Origin: Thermoproteota archaeon
GTDB lineage: Archaea > Korarchaeota > Korarchaeia > Korarchaeales > Korarchaeaceae
NCBI GenBank assembly: GCA_027078475.1
Contig: JALWYH010000003.1
Span: forward strand, 26,613 to 90,612
DNA length: 64,000 nt
Direction of reading: 5' to 3'
Both the position numbers and the translations under genes were made by a program. Positions within the stretch are counted from its first letter, which is position 1. Each line of letters begins with the position of its first letter. Below the pieces are notes generated by a model. It was not told where the DNA came from, searched no databases, and saw only the letters and a list, made by a program, of their open reading frames with translations. Of the stretch, positions 34,027-42,576 are shown in pieces.

Positions 34027-34062
34027 GGCCATCCTCCCTACCCTCCGCTTCTTTCCTGCAAT

Positions 34063-34362
34063 TCATCTCCTTATTATGAATCTGGGGGGCTCTATCCACT
34101 GGCTTCCACACTTGGGGCACTTGCTGGGCTTTCTCGGTTTTCTCAGATCCTTGAAAATGTAGCCGCACTTCCTGCACACCGGGGGCTCCATTAGGAGGGT
34201 CATCCCGTACTTCCCCCTGGCCGTCCTGGCCACGTGCTCCAAGTGCCTGTAGATCTCCTTGGATTCCCTTGGATCGAGCCCCAGCTCCCTAGCTATGTCG
34301 TCTACGGACATTGGTTCATCCGCGTTCATGAGTAGATCCAAGATTTTCTCCCTGATACTCAT
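34063..34362 (-). CDS. HTH plus zinc-ribbon transcription regulator (COG3357-like)
   Basis: 99-residue protein: an N-terminal winged helix (1-55, DEPMSVDDIARELGLDPRES) joined to a zinc ribbon with CRKCGYIF and CPKCGSQW. This domain pair defines archaeal COG3357, predicted regulators of unknown target. It shares a single centred TATA box with the divergent cyclo-ligase-like gene, so it could regulate both. Confidence 0.85.
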   Translation of the reverse strand: MSIREKILDLLMNADEPMSVDDIARELGLDPRESKEIYRHLEHVARTARGKYGMTLLMEPPVCRKCGYIFKDLRKPRKPSKCPKCGSQWIEPPRFIIRR

Positions 34363-34384
34363 CCCTCCAATCCCCCGAGGTCAC

Positions 34385-34392
34385 TATTTAAG
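34385..34392. promoter_or_regulatory. Shared centred TATA box, COG3357 / cyclo-ligase pair
   Basis: TATTTAAG at 34385-34392, with its centre exactly 26.5 bases from both the plus-strand ATG (34415) and the minus-strand ATG (34362). The 52-bp gap holds no other AT-rich element. Both mRNAs should be leaderless. Confidence 0.68.
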
Positions 34393-34414
34393 ATGGGATG
34401 GCTCTCCCATCCCT

Positions 34415-35131
34415 ATGGACATCAGGGAGGAGAAGAGAAGGATCAGGGAGATGGTCTGGGAGAGGCTTGAGAGGGAGGGCGTTGCTCTATTCCCCAGGCC
34501 GATAAGGGGCAGGATACCTAACTTCAGGGGGGCTGAGAGGGCCGCTATCCTCCTCACGACGCAGCCAGAATGGAGGTCGGCCCGCGTCCTGTTCGTCAAC
34601 CCTGATTCCCCTCAGAGGTATGTCAGGCTGCTGGGGCTGATGCAAGGGAAGCTCGTCATAATGGCCACTCCCAGGCTCAGAGAGGGCTTCCTCGTGCTCG
34701 ATCCGACGAGGATACTCCCGATCAACTACGAGAAGGCCGCCACCATTAAGGGGGCATTCAAGTACGGAAGGAAGGTCGGGCTGGACATTCCCAAGGTTGA
34801 TCTGAAGGTGACCGGCTCGGTCGCGGTGGATGAGAGAGGAGGTAGGCTGGGAAAGGGCCATGGATATTCTGACATCGAGTACGGCATTCTGGGCGAGATC
34901 GGGGCCGTTTCCGAAGGAACACCGGTGGCCACCACGGTTCACGAGCTTCAGATTGTGGAGAGGGTTCCCAAGGAGGGGCATGACATGCCTGTCCACCTCA
35001 TAGTCACGCCTGAGAGGGTTATCAGGACGAGGGCTAGGGGGAGGCCTAGGTTGTTGTGGGAGATGCTGAGAGAGGAGATCTTCGATGAAATACCTCTGCT
35101 CTCATATCTCAGGGAGAGGAAGGATGGGTGA
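34415..35131 (+). CDS. 5-formyltetrahydrofolate cyclo-ligase-like protein (COG0212)
   Basis: 238-residue protein of the COG0212 fold. It shows the N-terminal REEKRRIREMVWERLEREG helix and the ATP-binding part with GRLGKGHGYSDIEYGIL (about 148-164), equivalent to the GxGxGYYD motif. The bacterial enzyme makes 5,10-methenyl-THF from 5-formyl-THF; archaeal relatives in organisms using methanopterin have no proven role. The last 23 bases overlap the Lrp gene. Confidence 0.82.
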   Translation: MDIREEKRRIREMVWERLEREGVALFPRPIRGRIPNFRGAERAAILLTTQPEWRSARVLFVNPDSPQRYVRLLGLMQGKLVIMATPRLREGFLVLDPTRILPINYEKAATIKGAFKYGRKVGLDIPKVDLKVTGSVAVDERGGRLGKGHGYSDIEYGILGEIGAVSEGTPVATTVHELQIVERVPKEGHDMPVHLIVTPERVIRTRARGRPRLLWEMLREEIFDEIPLLSYLRERKDG

Positions 35132-35621
35132 GGATCTTGCTCATGGGAAAGAGCCCCATGTGGGGACTCTTGAGTACCATTAGGGTGTGAGTCCTCTCGA
35201 CGTCGGGGTGCCTCGCGAGCTCGGTCACCAAGAACTTGGTCAGCTCATCCATGTTGCGTGCCCTCACCTTGAGCAGTACGTCGTAGTCTCCCGTGATTAT
35301 GTGGGCCTCCTCCACCCACGGCAGATCCGGTCTGGACTCGGATTCCCTAGCTATGTTCTCGATGAATATCTCCTGATTTGACTTCTCTCCGAGCGGCTTT
35401 CCCCTCCTTATCTGGACGAGGACAAAGGCGGTCAATTGGTAACCAAGTTTCTTGTAGTTGACCAGTGCTGTGAATCCCCTCACATAGCCCGATTCCACCA
35501 GTTTCTTGAATCTGGATGTCAGAGTTGTTCTGGGGGCACTTACCCTCTTCGCAAGCTCGGTCAGGGTGATCCTACCGTTCCTAATAATCTCGTCAAGTAT
35601 GCGGACATCCAGTTCGTCCAT
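35109..35621 (-). CDS. Lrp/AsnC family transcription regulator
   Basis: 170-residue regulator: N-terminal HTH (MDELDVRILDEIIRNGRITL to about 60) and a C-terminal RAM/ligand domain (VEEAHIITGDYDVLLKVRAR). Such proteins sense amino acids and form octamers. A GTTATAAAAC inverted repeat lies just before the start codon and could be an autoregulation site. It lies 37 bases downstream of feoB on the same strand. Confidence 0.9.
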   Translation of the reverse strand: MDELDVRILDEIIRNGRITLTELAKRVSAPRTTLTSRFKKLVESGYVRGFTALVNYKKLGYQLTAFVLVQIRRGKPLGEKSNQEIFIENIARESESRPDLPWVEEAHIITGDYDVLLKVRARNMDELTKFLVTELARHPDVERTHTLMVLKSPHMGLFPMSKILTHPSSP

Positions 35622-35625
35622 CGAG

Positions 35626-35655
35626 TTTTATAACGGCGAGGAAATTAAAATTTGG
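35626..35655 (-). promoter_or_regulatory. lrp promoter region with GTTATAAAAC palindrome-like site
   Basis: On the minus strand an AATTTTAATTTCC element (centre about 35648) is 27 bases before the lrp ATG, suiting a leaderless start. Between it and the ATG sits GTTATAAAAC (35626-35635), an imperfect inverted repeat that could be a second TATA box or an operator. Confidence 0.4.
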
Positions 35656-35658
35656 CCC

Positions 35659-37758
35659 TCAGGAGAGCCCCAGCAGCAGGACCCCGGTCCAGTACACCGC
35701 TCCCGCCAGCATGAGGGCTAGGACTATCTCCAAGGCGATCGTAAGGAGAACGTACTTGCCGATCCTCAGTTCTGAGAAAAGGGCTGCAACAGTGGCCAGG
35801 CAGGGGACATAGTAGTTCATGGCGAGTGCCATGGAGACCGCCTTGAGCGGGGTGATCCCCACAATCCTGATGGCCTGTACCGGATCGGCGACTCCCGCTA
35901 TGGAGGAGAAGGTTATCAGGAATCCCTCCTTGGCAAAGAAGCCCACCTCGAAAGCGAGAGCGTACCTCCAATCCGGCAGGCCTATTAGAGAGGTAACGGG
36001 GGTGAGGAGGCTTCCCAGAAGGGCGGCATAGCTCTCCGAGATTTTGCTGCCGGTGAGATAGCCGGAGGGGCCGAAGTTCAGGAGGAACCAAGTGGCCACG
36101 CCAACCACGAAGATCAGCATCCCGGCCTTCCTCATGAAGTGCTCGGTGTTGCTCCTGGCGTACCACCATACGACCCTTAGACTCGGCCTGTGGTAGGGGG
36201 GCAGTTCCATCACCAGATCGGGGGCGTATTCCACCTTGAAGACAAGCCAGTTGAGGAGCTTTGAGATGAGCAGGTACAGGGCGAAACTGAGCAGATAGAT
36301 GGACACGGTCAGGGCTGACTGCTTCAGGGGATCGGCGAACGCGGCTGATGCTAGGGCGAGCAAGACTAGGAGGCGAGCCTGGCACGGGATGAGAGGGGAA
36401 GCCATGGCCGCGACCATTCTCTCCCTGTCGTCGTCCATGGCTCTAGTTGATACCACCGCCGCCACGCTGCATCCCATTCCAAGCACGGCGGGGAAGAAGG
36501 CCCTGCCACTGAGCCCGAACTTCCTGAAGAGATTATCCAAGGAGACAGCGGCTCTGGGGAAAAGGCCGCTGTCCTGCATGGCCCCCAAGAACACGTAGGC
36601 TATGAGGAGCAGGAAGACGAATGATGCGAGCGTCCCCAAGCTCCCGATTATGCCATCGGAGATCAAGCCAACTGGCCAGCCTGAATAGCCAGCTGATATC
36701 AGCCACTTGGTGATGAGGGAGGAGAGCCAGTCGAACAGGGAACCCAGTATACCCGAGATGCTGAACTCCTCTATCATCCGGGCCAGCTCATCGTAGCCCA
36801 GGTTAGCGAATATCAGGTTGAGAGGGAAGCCCGTGTTCACGGCGAATATTAGGAAGAAGGTAAGGAGGATCAGCAGGACGGAGACGAGGGGACCCATCAC
36901 AGGATGCAGCATCACCTCATCCAGCCTCTCCGCCAGCGACGGGGCCGCCAGTCTGACCTGGATCACGGTCGACCTGACTATGTCGTCGATGAGCGAGTAG
37001 CGGGAGCTTATGGCTATCCTCTCGGGATCCTCCCCCAGTTCCAGCCCGGCCCTCTCCCGCAGGGCTTTCACCTCACGGGCGAGATCCGGATCCTGATGCA
37101 TCAGCTCCTCCATAAGGGGTTCGTCTCCCTCCAAGAGACGTATCGCCGCCCACCTGCTGGGATATCGGGAAAGCGCTCCCTTGGACTCTATGAGTCTCTG
37201 GATCCTGTGTATGAAGGGCTCCAGACCGTCATAGTCAACCCTCAGGGGAGAGGTCCTGATCTTCCCCTGGGCGACGTCCAGTATCCTATCGAGGAGGGCC
37301 CCCACCCCCACGCCCTTGAGGGCCGATACCGGTACGACCGGGACGCCGAGCTTGGATGCCAGTCCATCTACATCCACGTGGATGCCCCTCTTCTCCGCCG
37401 CGTCCATCATGTTGAGGGCAATCACCGCCTTGTGGTGGAGCTCCAGGGCCATCAGGGCGAAGTAGAGGGATTTCTCCAGCGAGGTAGCATCCAGCACTAT
37501 CACCAGAACGTCCGGTCTCTCCCGGACTATGAACTCCCTGGCTATCCTCTCCCCCACGTCCTGGGCCGACAGGCTGTAGGTCCCCGGAAGGTCGACTATC
37601 CTGAGGGTGATCCCGTGGTGCTGGACCCTACCCTCGGCCCTCTGAAGGGTTACCCCGGGCCAGTTTGCCACATGTACATCGCCTCCAGTTATCCTGTTGA
37701 AGAGGGTGCTCTTGCCCACGTTTGGTGAGCCCGAGAGGGCGACAAGGATGTCCCTCAC
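35659..37758 (-). CDS. feoB: Ferrous iron transporter FeoB
   Basis: Imports Fe2+ through the membrane. The 699-residue protein has an N-terminal G domain (G1 GSPNVGKST at 10-18, G3 DLPGT at 56-60, G4 as NMMD), a helical GDI-like spacer to about 270, then a membrane part with two Gate-like repeats and several helices. GMGCSVAAV is the conserved Cys-containing gate segment. Its ATG overlaps the feoA stop by four bases. Confidence 0.95.
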   Translation of the reverse strand: MRDILVALSGSPNVGKSTLFNRITGGDVHVANWPGVTLQRAEGRVQHHGITLRIVDLPGTYSLSAQDVGERIAREFIVRERPDVLVIVLDATSLEKSLYFALMALELHHKAVIALNMMDAAEKRGIHVDVDGLASKLGVPVVPVSALKGVGVGALLDRILDVAQGKIRTSPLRVDYDGLEPFIHRIQRLIESKGALSRYPSRWAAIRLLEGDEPLMEELMHQDPDLAREVKALRERAGLELGEDPERIAISSRYSLIDDIVRSTVIQVRLAAPSLAERLDEVMLHPVMGPLVSVLLILLTFFLIFAVNTGFPLNLIFANLGYDELARMIEEFSISGILGSLFDWLSSLITKWLISAGYSGWPVGLISDGIIGSLGTLASFVFLLLIAYVFLGAMQDSGLFPRAAVSLDNLFRKFGLSGRAFFPAVLGMGCSVAAVVSTRAMDDDRERMVAAMASPLIPCQARLLVLLALASAAFADPLKQSALTVSIYLLSFALYLLISKLLNWLVFKVEYAPDLVMELPPYHRPSLRVVWWYARSNTEHFMRKAGMLIFVVGVATWFLLNFGPSGYLTGSKISESYAALLGSLLTPVTSLIGLPDWRYALAFEVGFFAKEGFLITFSSIAGVADPVQAIRIVGITPLKAVSMALAMNYYVPCLATVAALFSELRIGKYVLLTIALEIVLALMLAGAVYWTGVLLLGLS

Positions 37759-37991
37759 TGGACCACCTCCACCCAGATCCGGGAGGCGACGTTCCTTCCC
37801 AAGGCGAGGGTCATGCCCTTGGTCCTGAGCACCACTGGTCCAGCCGAATTGGAGGTCACCTGAACTATCTCCCCGGGGAGGAGGCCAAGTTCCATCAGCC
37901 TCCTGGCCTTTCCCCTCCCAACGCTGATCGTTACTATCCTGCCCCTCCGACCCGGTCTGAGGGCTGTTAAGGGCAGTAACTCGCCGTCCAC
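37755..37991 (-). CDS. feoA: Ferrous iron transport protein FeoA
   Basis: 78-residue SH3-like partner of FeoB with LMELGLLPGEIVQV and GMTLALGRNVASRIWVE. GTG start preceded by GGGAGGAGG. A palindromic metal-regulator site and TATA box lie directly upstream. Confidence 0.93.
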   Translation of the reverse strand: MDGELLPLTALRPGRRGRIVTISVGRGKARRLMELGLLPGEIVQVTSNSAGPVVLRTKGMTLALGRNVASRIWVEVVQ

Positions 37992-38011
37992 GGCCTCCTC
38001 CCTCCCATGAT

Positions 38012-38052
38012 TTAGGCTTGCCTAACTTCTCTCTGGTGGAGGCTTTAAAACT
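38012..38052 (-). promoter_or_regulatory. feoAB promoter with DtxR-type iron operator
   Basis: TTAGGC-AA-GCCTAA (38012-38025) is a perfect 14-base inverted repeat matching the TTAGG-n4-CCTAA core bound by DtxR/IdeR-family iron repressors. The TATA box AGTTTTAAAGCC (38041-38052) puts the start near 38021, inside the repeat, so a bound repressor would block initiation. The TATA box overlaps the stop codon of the helicase gene. Confidence 0.75.
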
Positions 38053-39889
38053 TCGCGCCCCTCCTCCGGCGTCTAGAGGATATGGGCAGCCCCCTCCTCC
38101 TGAGCTTGGACAGCCTCTCCTCTATGGTCCCCTTTGTCACTATCTCATAGACATCCGCAACCTTCCCCGGGGCTCCCCTGACGACCCTGCCCACCCTCTG
38201 GGCCATCTGCCTCCTTGAGCCGGAGCCGCTCACTATTATCGCCACATCGGCATCGGGGACGTCTATCCCCTCATCCAAGACCCTCGTGGTCACTATTATG
38301 TCGACATCTCCCCTCCTGAACCTGTCGAATATCTCAGCCCTGTTAGTGGTCCTACCAATGAGGAGCTCCACCCTGTATCCCTCCTCCCTGGCCCTCCTGT
38401 AAATCTCCTCCGCCTGATCCACGTACTCGGTGAATATCAGTATCTTCCTGCCCCTCAGATTCCTGAGGAGCTCGAGCACCTTATCCACCTTCGCGCGCGC
38501 CTTGAGGGCGTATTTCTTCTCTACGAGCCTCCTCTCCTCCTCGGTTCTGGAGGCCGCGATCTCCCTAGACATCCTCTTCCTCTCCTCGGGTGTCAGCTCG
38601 ACGTAGATCAGGTGGTGCCTGATGGGGGCCAGGAAGCCCATGGAGAGGAGTTGCTCGTAATTCACCCTGTAGACCACCTCGCCCGAGGTGAGGAATATCA
38701 GGTGATGGTTGCCGTCCGCCCTCTCCGGCGTAGCCGACAGTCCGAGCCTGTACTTGGCCTTGGCCTTGAAGGCGATCTCCTTGAAAGTGGCAGCCGGTAC
38801 ATGGTGGACCTCGTCGAATATTATGAGGGCGAACCTGTCGAAGAGGCCGTCCACATGCTTGGCCACGGAGTTGTAAATCCCCACGGTAATGGGCCGGAGG
38901 ACCTTCTTCCTCCCCGTGAATATCCCCGGCTCGTACGAGAGTTTCTCCCTTATCAGCTCCGACCACTGCTTCGCCAGCTCCTCCGTGACGACGCAGACCA
39001 AGGTACTTTTCGAAGTTCTGAAGATGGCCTCCAACCCCACGTAGGTCTTGCCAGCCCCCGTGGGCATGACCACGGTCCCGAACTTCCCGTTCCTCTCCCA
39101 CCTATCTACAGCCTCCCTCTGGAAGCTGTAGAGGGAGAAATCCTTGTAGAGGACCACATCCTCGTCGGGCCACCTCACCTCGTCCGAGACGGAGTACCCG
39201 TGCTTGCTCGCTATCTCCCTCACTCGGTGATGCATGAAGAATGGTCCCTCGAACTTCGTGGGTCCCCTCCTCCTCAGAACGGTCAGCTCCTTCACCTGGA
39301 CGTCCTTCAGGGTTCTCACATAGTACTTCACCTTTGAGGCCATCTCCAAGCTGTTCATCAACCCCTCCTCGGGGTACTGCACATCTACCAGCATTTTCCT
39401 GCCTCCATCCCTGAGAACTACCGTCTTCTTGAGCGAGAACAAGGACTCCAGCCTCTTCAGATGATCTTCCCTGTAGTAGCCCTTTATCGACCCCATTATG
39501 AGATCGTAGGCCCTGAGGGGCCCTTCCCTCTCGATGATCCTCTTGGCCTCGTTCAGATCCAGCACGGCCAGGCCGCCCTCCAACCTAAAGGGTTCCCTGA
39601 CCTCGCCACAAGGGAAGAATGCGAAGCGGCCCTCCTTCATGATCTCGTCCAGTTTCTTGTCGAGCCTAGCCCTGAGTTCCTCCAGCTCCCTCCTCACCTC
39701 ATCCTCCGGCACCCCGAAGAATTCAGTGAGGATGTTCCATTCTGAGCACAGGGCCTTCTTGGGATCGAACACCCAAGTCTTGGTCGAGGGATCGAAGCGG
39801 CAGACAGACTTCACCCTCTCCTTGACCCGCTGAAATAGATCGTCCGGAATGGATCTATCGTATACCCTGTCCCCTACCCTCACCCTCAA
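38045..39889 (-). CDS. XPB/Rad25-type superfamily 2 helicase
   Basis: DNA-dependent ATPase/helicase of 614 residues. An N-terminal region of about 240 residues precedes two RecA-like domains with Walker A PTGAGKT (276-282), DEVHH (359-363), SATPERADG, ARVLDEGIDVPDAD and QRVGRVVRG. Archaeal XPB relatives work in repair or promoter opening, often with the nuclease Bax1; no Bax1 gene adjoins this one. TTG start at 39889, or GTG at 39883, six bases after the GTPase gene. Confidence 0.87.
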   Translation of the reverse strand: MRVRVGDRVYDRSIPDDLFQRVKERVKSVCRFDPSTKTWVFDPKKALCSEWNILTEFFGVPEDEVRRELEELRARLDKKLDEIMKEGRFAFFPCGEVREPFRLEGGLAVLDLNEAKRIIEREGPLRAYDLIMGSIKGYYREDHLKRLESLFSLKKTVVLRDGGRKMLVDVQYPEEGLMNSLEMASKVKYYVRTLKDVQVKELTVLRRRGPTKFEGPFFMHHRVREIASKHGYSVSDEVRWPDEDVVLYKDFSLYSFQREAVDRWERNGKFGTVVMPTGAGKTYVGLEAIFRTSKSTLVCVVTEELAKQWSELIREKLSYEPGIFTGRKKVLRPITVGIYNSVAKHVDGLFDRFALIIFDEVHHVPAATFKEIAFKAKAKYRLGLSATPERADGNHHLIFLTSGEVVYRVNYEQLLSMGFLAPIRHHLIYVELTPEERKRMSREIAASRTEEERRLVEKKYALKARAKVDKVLELLRNLRGRKILIFTEYVDQAEEIYRRAREEGYRVELLIGRTTNRAEIFDRFRRGDVDIIVTTRVLDEGIDVPDADVAIIVSGSGSRRQMAQRVGRVVRGAPGKVADVYEIVTKGTIEERLSKLRRRGLPISSRRRRRGAKF

Positions 39890-39895
39890 TCCGAT

Positions 39896-41464
39896 CTACT
39901 CCTCTATGCCCGTTATCCTGCCCAGTCCCTTGGTCCGTCCCTCTCGGAACACGAATGTATCACCAACCCTGACGTACTCCGGCCTCCTCACGAACCTGAA
40001 CACCACCTCGGCCCTGTCTCCGGTTCTGAGGTAGGGCTTGGGGGAGCTCATCAGCTTGACGGGCTGCCTTATGGTCCTGAGCTGTATCACCGGCTCATAA
40101 CCGACCTTTATGGTCGTGGGGTGGTGGAGCACCCTTATGCTGGCCCTGAAGGTCCTCACCGCCCTTGGCTTTGCATCCACATCCAAGAGGACCATGCCCT
40201 TCCTCACCTCATCGTAATCGACATTCGTAACCGCGAATGTGGCGAACTGCCCCGCCGACGCCCTCTCCACCGAGACCCTGCTCACGTGTATCGACTTGAT
40301 CTTGACGGTCCTGAATGTGCCGTCCTCGAAGGGACCCAAAAGAGCCCTCTGTCCGACCGATATGGAGCCGGATTCGATCAACCCCGACAGGACGAGACCC
40401 ACCCCCGTCACGTTGAACTTGTCGTCCACGTAGGTGAGGAAGGGTCCCCTCTCCTTATCGCTCCAGTTCAGCCTAGGAGGGAGCATGTTGAGGAACCTCT
40501 TGAGCAGGTCCAGACCCTCGCCGGTCACGTTGGACACGAGGAATATGGGAGTTATCCTGCCGTGAGGCATGTTCCTGGCGGCAACCGCACAGTCCTCCTC
40601 ACTCCTGACCGGATACGGTATCCGATTGACCCCGGGGAGCTTCAGGTACTCTGTCACCTTCCTGAGGGTGGAGGAGAGCACCTGCTCGGGTGCCATGTCT
40701 ACCTTGGTGATCACCACGAACGAGGGGATCTTGAGGGCCACCGATATTCCCAAGTGCTCCCTGAAGCTCCCTATGGGTCCTGCATTCCCGGCCACCACAA
40801 TGGCGGCGTAGTCCGGCATGGAACCCAGCACCCCCTTCAGGGTCGTCTTAAGGTACCTCTCGTGTCCCGCCAGATCCACGAGCACTATCACCTTGGAGGA
40901 CCTGAGGTATATCTCCGACTCGTTGTACCCCTCCAACTCGTCGTTGACCGATCTGCCCCTGTCATCGAAGCCCAGGATGTGGTAGGTGACGGATGAGGAC
41001 CTCCTGTACTTGAGCTCGTGGAGGTACCTCGCCACCTGGCTCATGGCTAGGCCATCGCCGTCGTCCAGCATTCCCGACACCAGGACCCCCTTGAGCGTGG
41101 ATTTACCGGCATCCACGTTGCCCAGGAGGGCCACCGATATCTGAATCGGTGGCACATCGACCGTTTTCCTTATCAGCAACTCATAGATGTACCCTCTCTG
41201 GGCTCTTTCCCTTCTTACAACCATGTACTTCGCTCCCAGGCTCTTCACTATCCTGTCCATGGCCTCGAGAGTCCTCCTTGCCTCCTCCTCTGTTAGGCCG
41301 ACGGGTAACCCATCATCTGAGATCCCCAGCTCGTAGAAGGCCTCCCCGCCTCCCTCATTGAGCCTGTAGTTGAGCTGAGTCACCAGCCTGGCTATCCTGT
41401 CCTCGGACTTGGGATCGAGCTTTAGCTTGTACTCCTGATTTCCGTCATCCCTCTCGGGCTCCAA
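39896..41464 (-). CDS. GTPBP1-like translational GTPase (COG5258)
   Basis: EF-Tu-related GTPase of 522 residues. An N-terminal extension of about 105 residues precedes the G domain (G1 GNVDAGKST at 115-123, G3 DLAGHE, G4 TKVD), followed by two beta-barrels. This layout matches GTPBP1/GP-1 and archaeal relatives, implicated in aminoacyl-tRNA delivery or mRNA surveillance in eukaryotes; the archaeal role is not established. TTG start; CTTAAAAA TATA-like element about 40 bases upstream. Confidence 0.87.
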   Translation of the reverse strand: MEPERDDGNQEYKLKLDPKSEDRIARLVTQLNYRLNEGGGEAFYELGISDDGLPVGLTEEEARRTLEAMDRIVKSLGAKYMVVRRERAQRGYIYELLIRKTVDVPPIQISVALLGNVDAGKSTLKGVLVSGMLDDGDGLAMSQVARYLHELKYRRSSSVTYHILGFDDRGRSVNDELEGYNESEIYLRSSKVIVLVDLAGHERYLKTTLKGVLGSMPDYAAIVVAGNAGPIGSFREHLGISVALKIPSFVVITKVDMAPEQVLSSTLRKVTEYLKLPGVNRIPYPVRSEEDCAVAARNMPHGRITPIFLVSNVTGEGLDLLKRFLNMLPPRLNWSDKERGPFLTYVDDKFNVTGVGLVLSGLIESGSISVGQRALLGPFEDGTFRTVKIKSIHVSRVSVERASAGQFATFAVTNVDYDEVRKGMVLLDVDAKPRAVRTFRASIRVLHHPTTIKVGYEPVIQLRTIRQPVKLMSSPKPYLRTGDRAEVVFRFVRRPEYVRVGDTFVFREGRTKGLGRITGIEE

Positions 41465-41577
41465 CCTAAATCCGGACCACCGAATCAGCTCTCTCCATTC
41501 CCCTTAAAAATTCTTGATCATGGTGGGTCTGGGAGATGGATTAAAAGCTTTTCCCGCCCCTTGTAGGGGGTGGTCCG

Positions 41578-42576
41578 ATGAGACCCAAGGTTTTCGTGAC
41601 CAGGGAGATACCCGAGAGGGGTCTCTCCAAGATAAGGGAGCATTTCGATGTGGACCTGTGGACCGACGAGGCCCCCCCACCCAAGAGCGTTATACTCGAG
41701 AGGGTCCGGGACGTGGATGCTTTGGTGTCGCTCCTGACCGATCCGATAGATGCCGAGGTATTCGATGCTGCCCCGAGGCTCAGGATAGTCTCCCAGTACG
41801 CTGTAGGTTACGACAACATTGACGTGGAGGAGGCAACGAGGAGGGGGATATACGTCACCAACACCCCCGGGGTCCTGACGGAGACGGTCGCTGATTTCAC
41901 CTTCGCCCTGATGCTCGCGGTGGCTAGGAGAGTGGTCGAGGCGGACAGGTACGTGAGGGAGGGCAGGTGGAAGGTCGCCTGGCACCCGCTCATGATGCTG
42001 GGTACCGATGTCTACGGCAGGACGCTGGGAATAGTAGGGATGGGCAGGATAGGCAGCGCGGTGGCCAGGAGGGCGAAGGGCTTCGGCATGAGGATCCTCT
42101 ACTACGACTCAAGGAGGAGGGAGGACTTGGAGAGGGAGCTAGGTGCTGAATTTGTTAATCTGAACAGGCTGCTGGAGGAGTCAGACTACGTGAGCCTCCA
42201 TGTTCCGCTGACCCCCGAGACCTATCACCTCATAGGGGAGGAGCAGCTCAGGAGGATGAAACCCACCGCGTTCCTGATAAACACAGCAAGAGGAAAGGTT
42301 GTGGATCAGAGGGCCCTGTACAGGGCGCTCAAGGAGGGATGGATAGCTGGGGCCGGCCTCGATGTCTTTGAGCAGGAGCCGATACCGGCGGATGATCCCC
42401 TCTTGAAACTGGATAATGTCGTGCTGGCGCCGCATGCCGCGAGCGCGAGCCACGAGACCAGGTCCAAGATGGCTGAGATGGTGGCTGAGAACCTTATAGC
42501 ATTCCTGAGGGGAGAGGTGCCCCCTAACCTTGTTAACAAGGACGTGGTGAAGGTAAGGCCCCCGGGCTTCAGCTGA
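41578..42576 (+). CDS. D-isomer-specific 2-hydroxyacid dehydrogenase (glyoxylate reductase-like)
   Basis: NAD(P)H-dependent dehydrogenase of 332 residues that reduces glyoxylate or hydroxypyruvate. It has the cofactor fold GMGRIG (155-160) and the catalytic set Arg (NTARGKVVD), Glu (DVFEQEP) and His (APHAASAS). Closest in look to archaeal GyaR. GATTAAAAGC upstream (41539-41548) is a likely TATA box, and GGGGGTGG precedes the ATG. Eight bases of overlap with mtnA at the 3' ends. Confidence 0.9.
   Translation: MRPKVFVTREIPERGLSKIREHFDVDLWTDEAPPPKSVILERVRDVDALVSLLTDPIDAEVFDAAPRLRIVSQYAVGYDNIDVEEATRRGIYVTNTPGVLTETVADFTFALMLAVARRVVEADRYVREGRWKVAWHPLMMLGTDVYGRTLGIVGMGRIGSAVARRAKGFGMRILYYDSRRREDLERELGAEFVNLNRLLEESDYVSLHVPLTPETYHLIGEEQLRRMKPTAFLINTARGKVVDQRALYRALKEGWIAGAGLDVFEQEPIPADDPLLKLDNVVLAPHAASASHETRSKMAEMVAENLIAFLRGEVPPNLVNKDVVKVRPPGFS

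Noticed and set aside
41539..41553. AAAAGCTTTT palindrome before the 2-hydroxyacid dehydrogenase.
   Set aside because: Short A/T-rich palindromes arise easily at TATA boxes; nothing else supports an operator.
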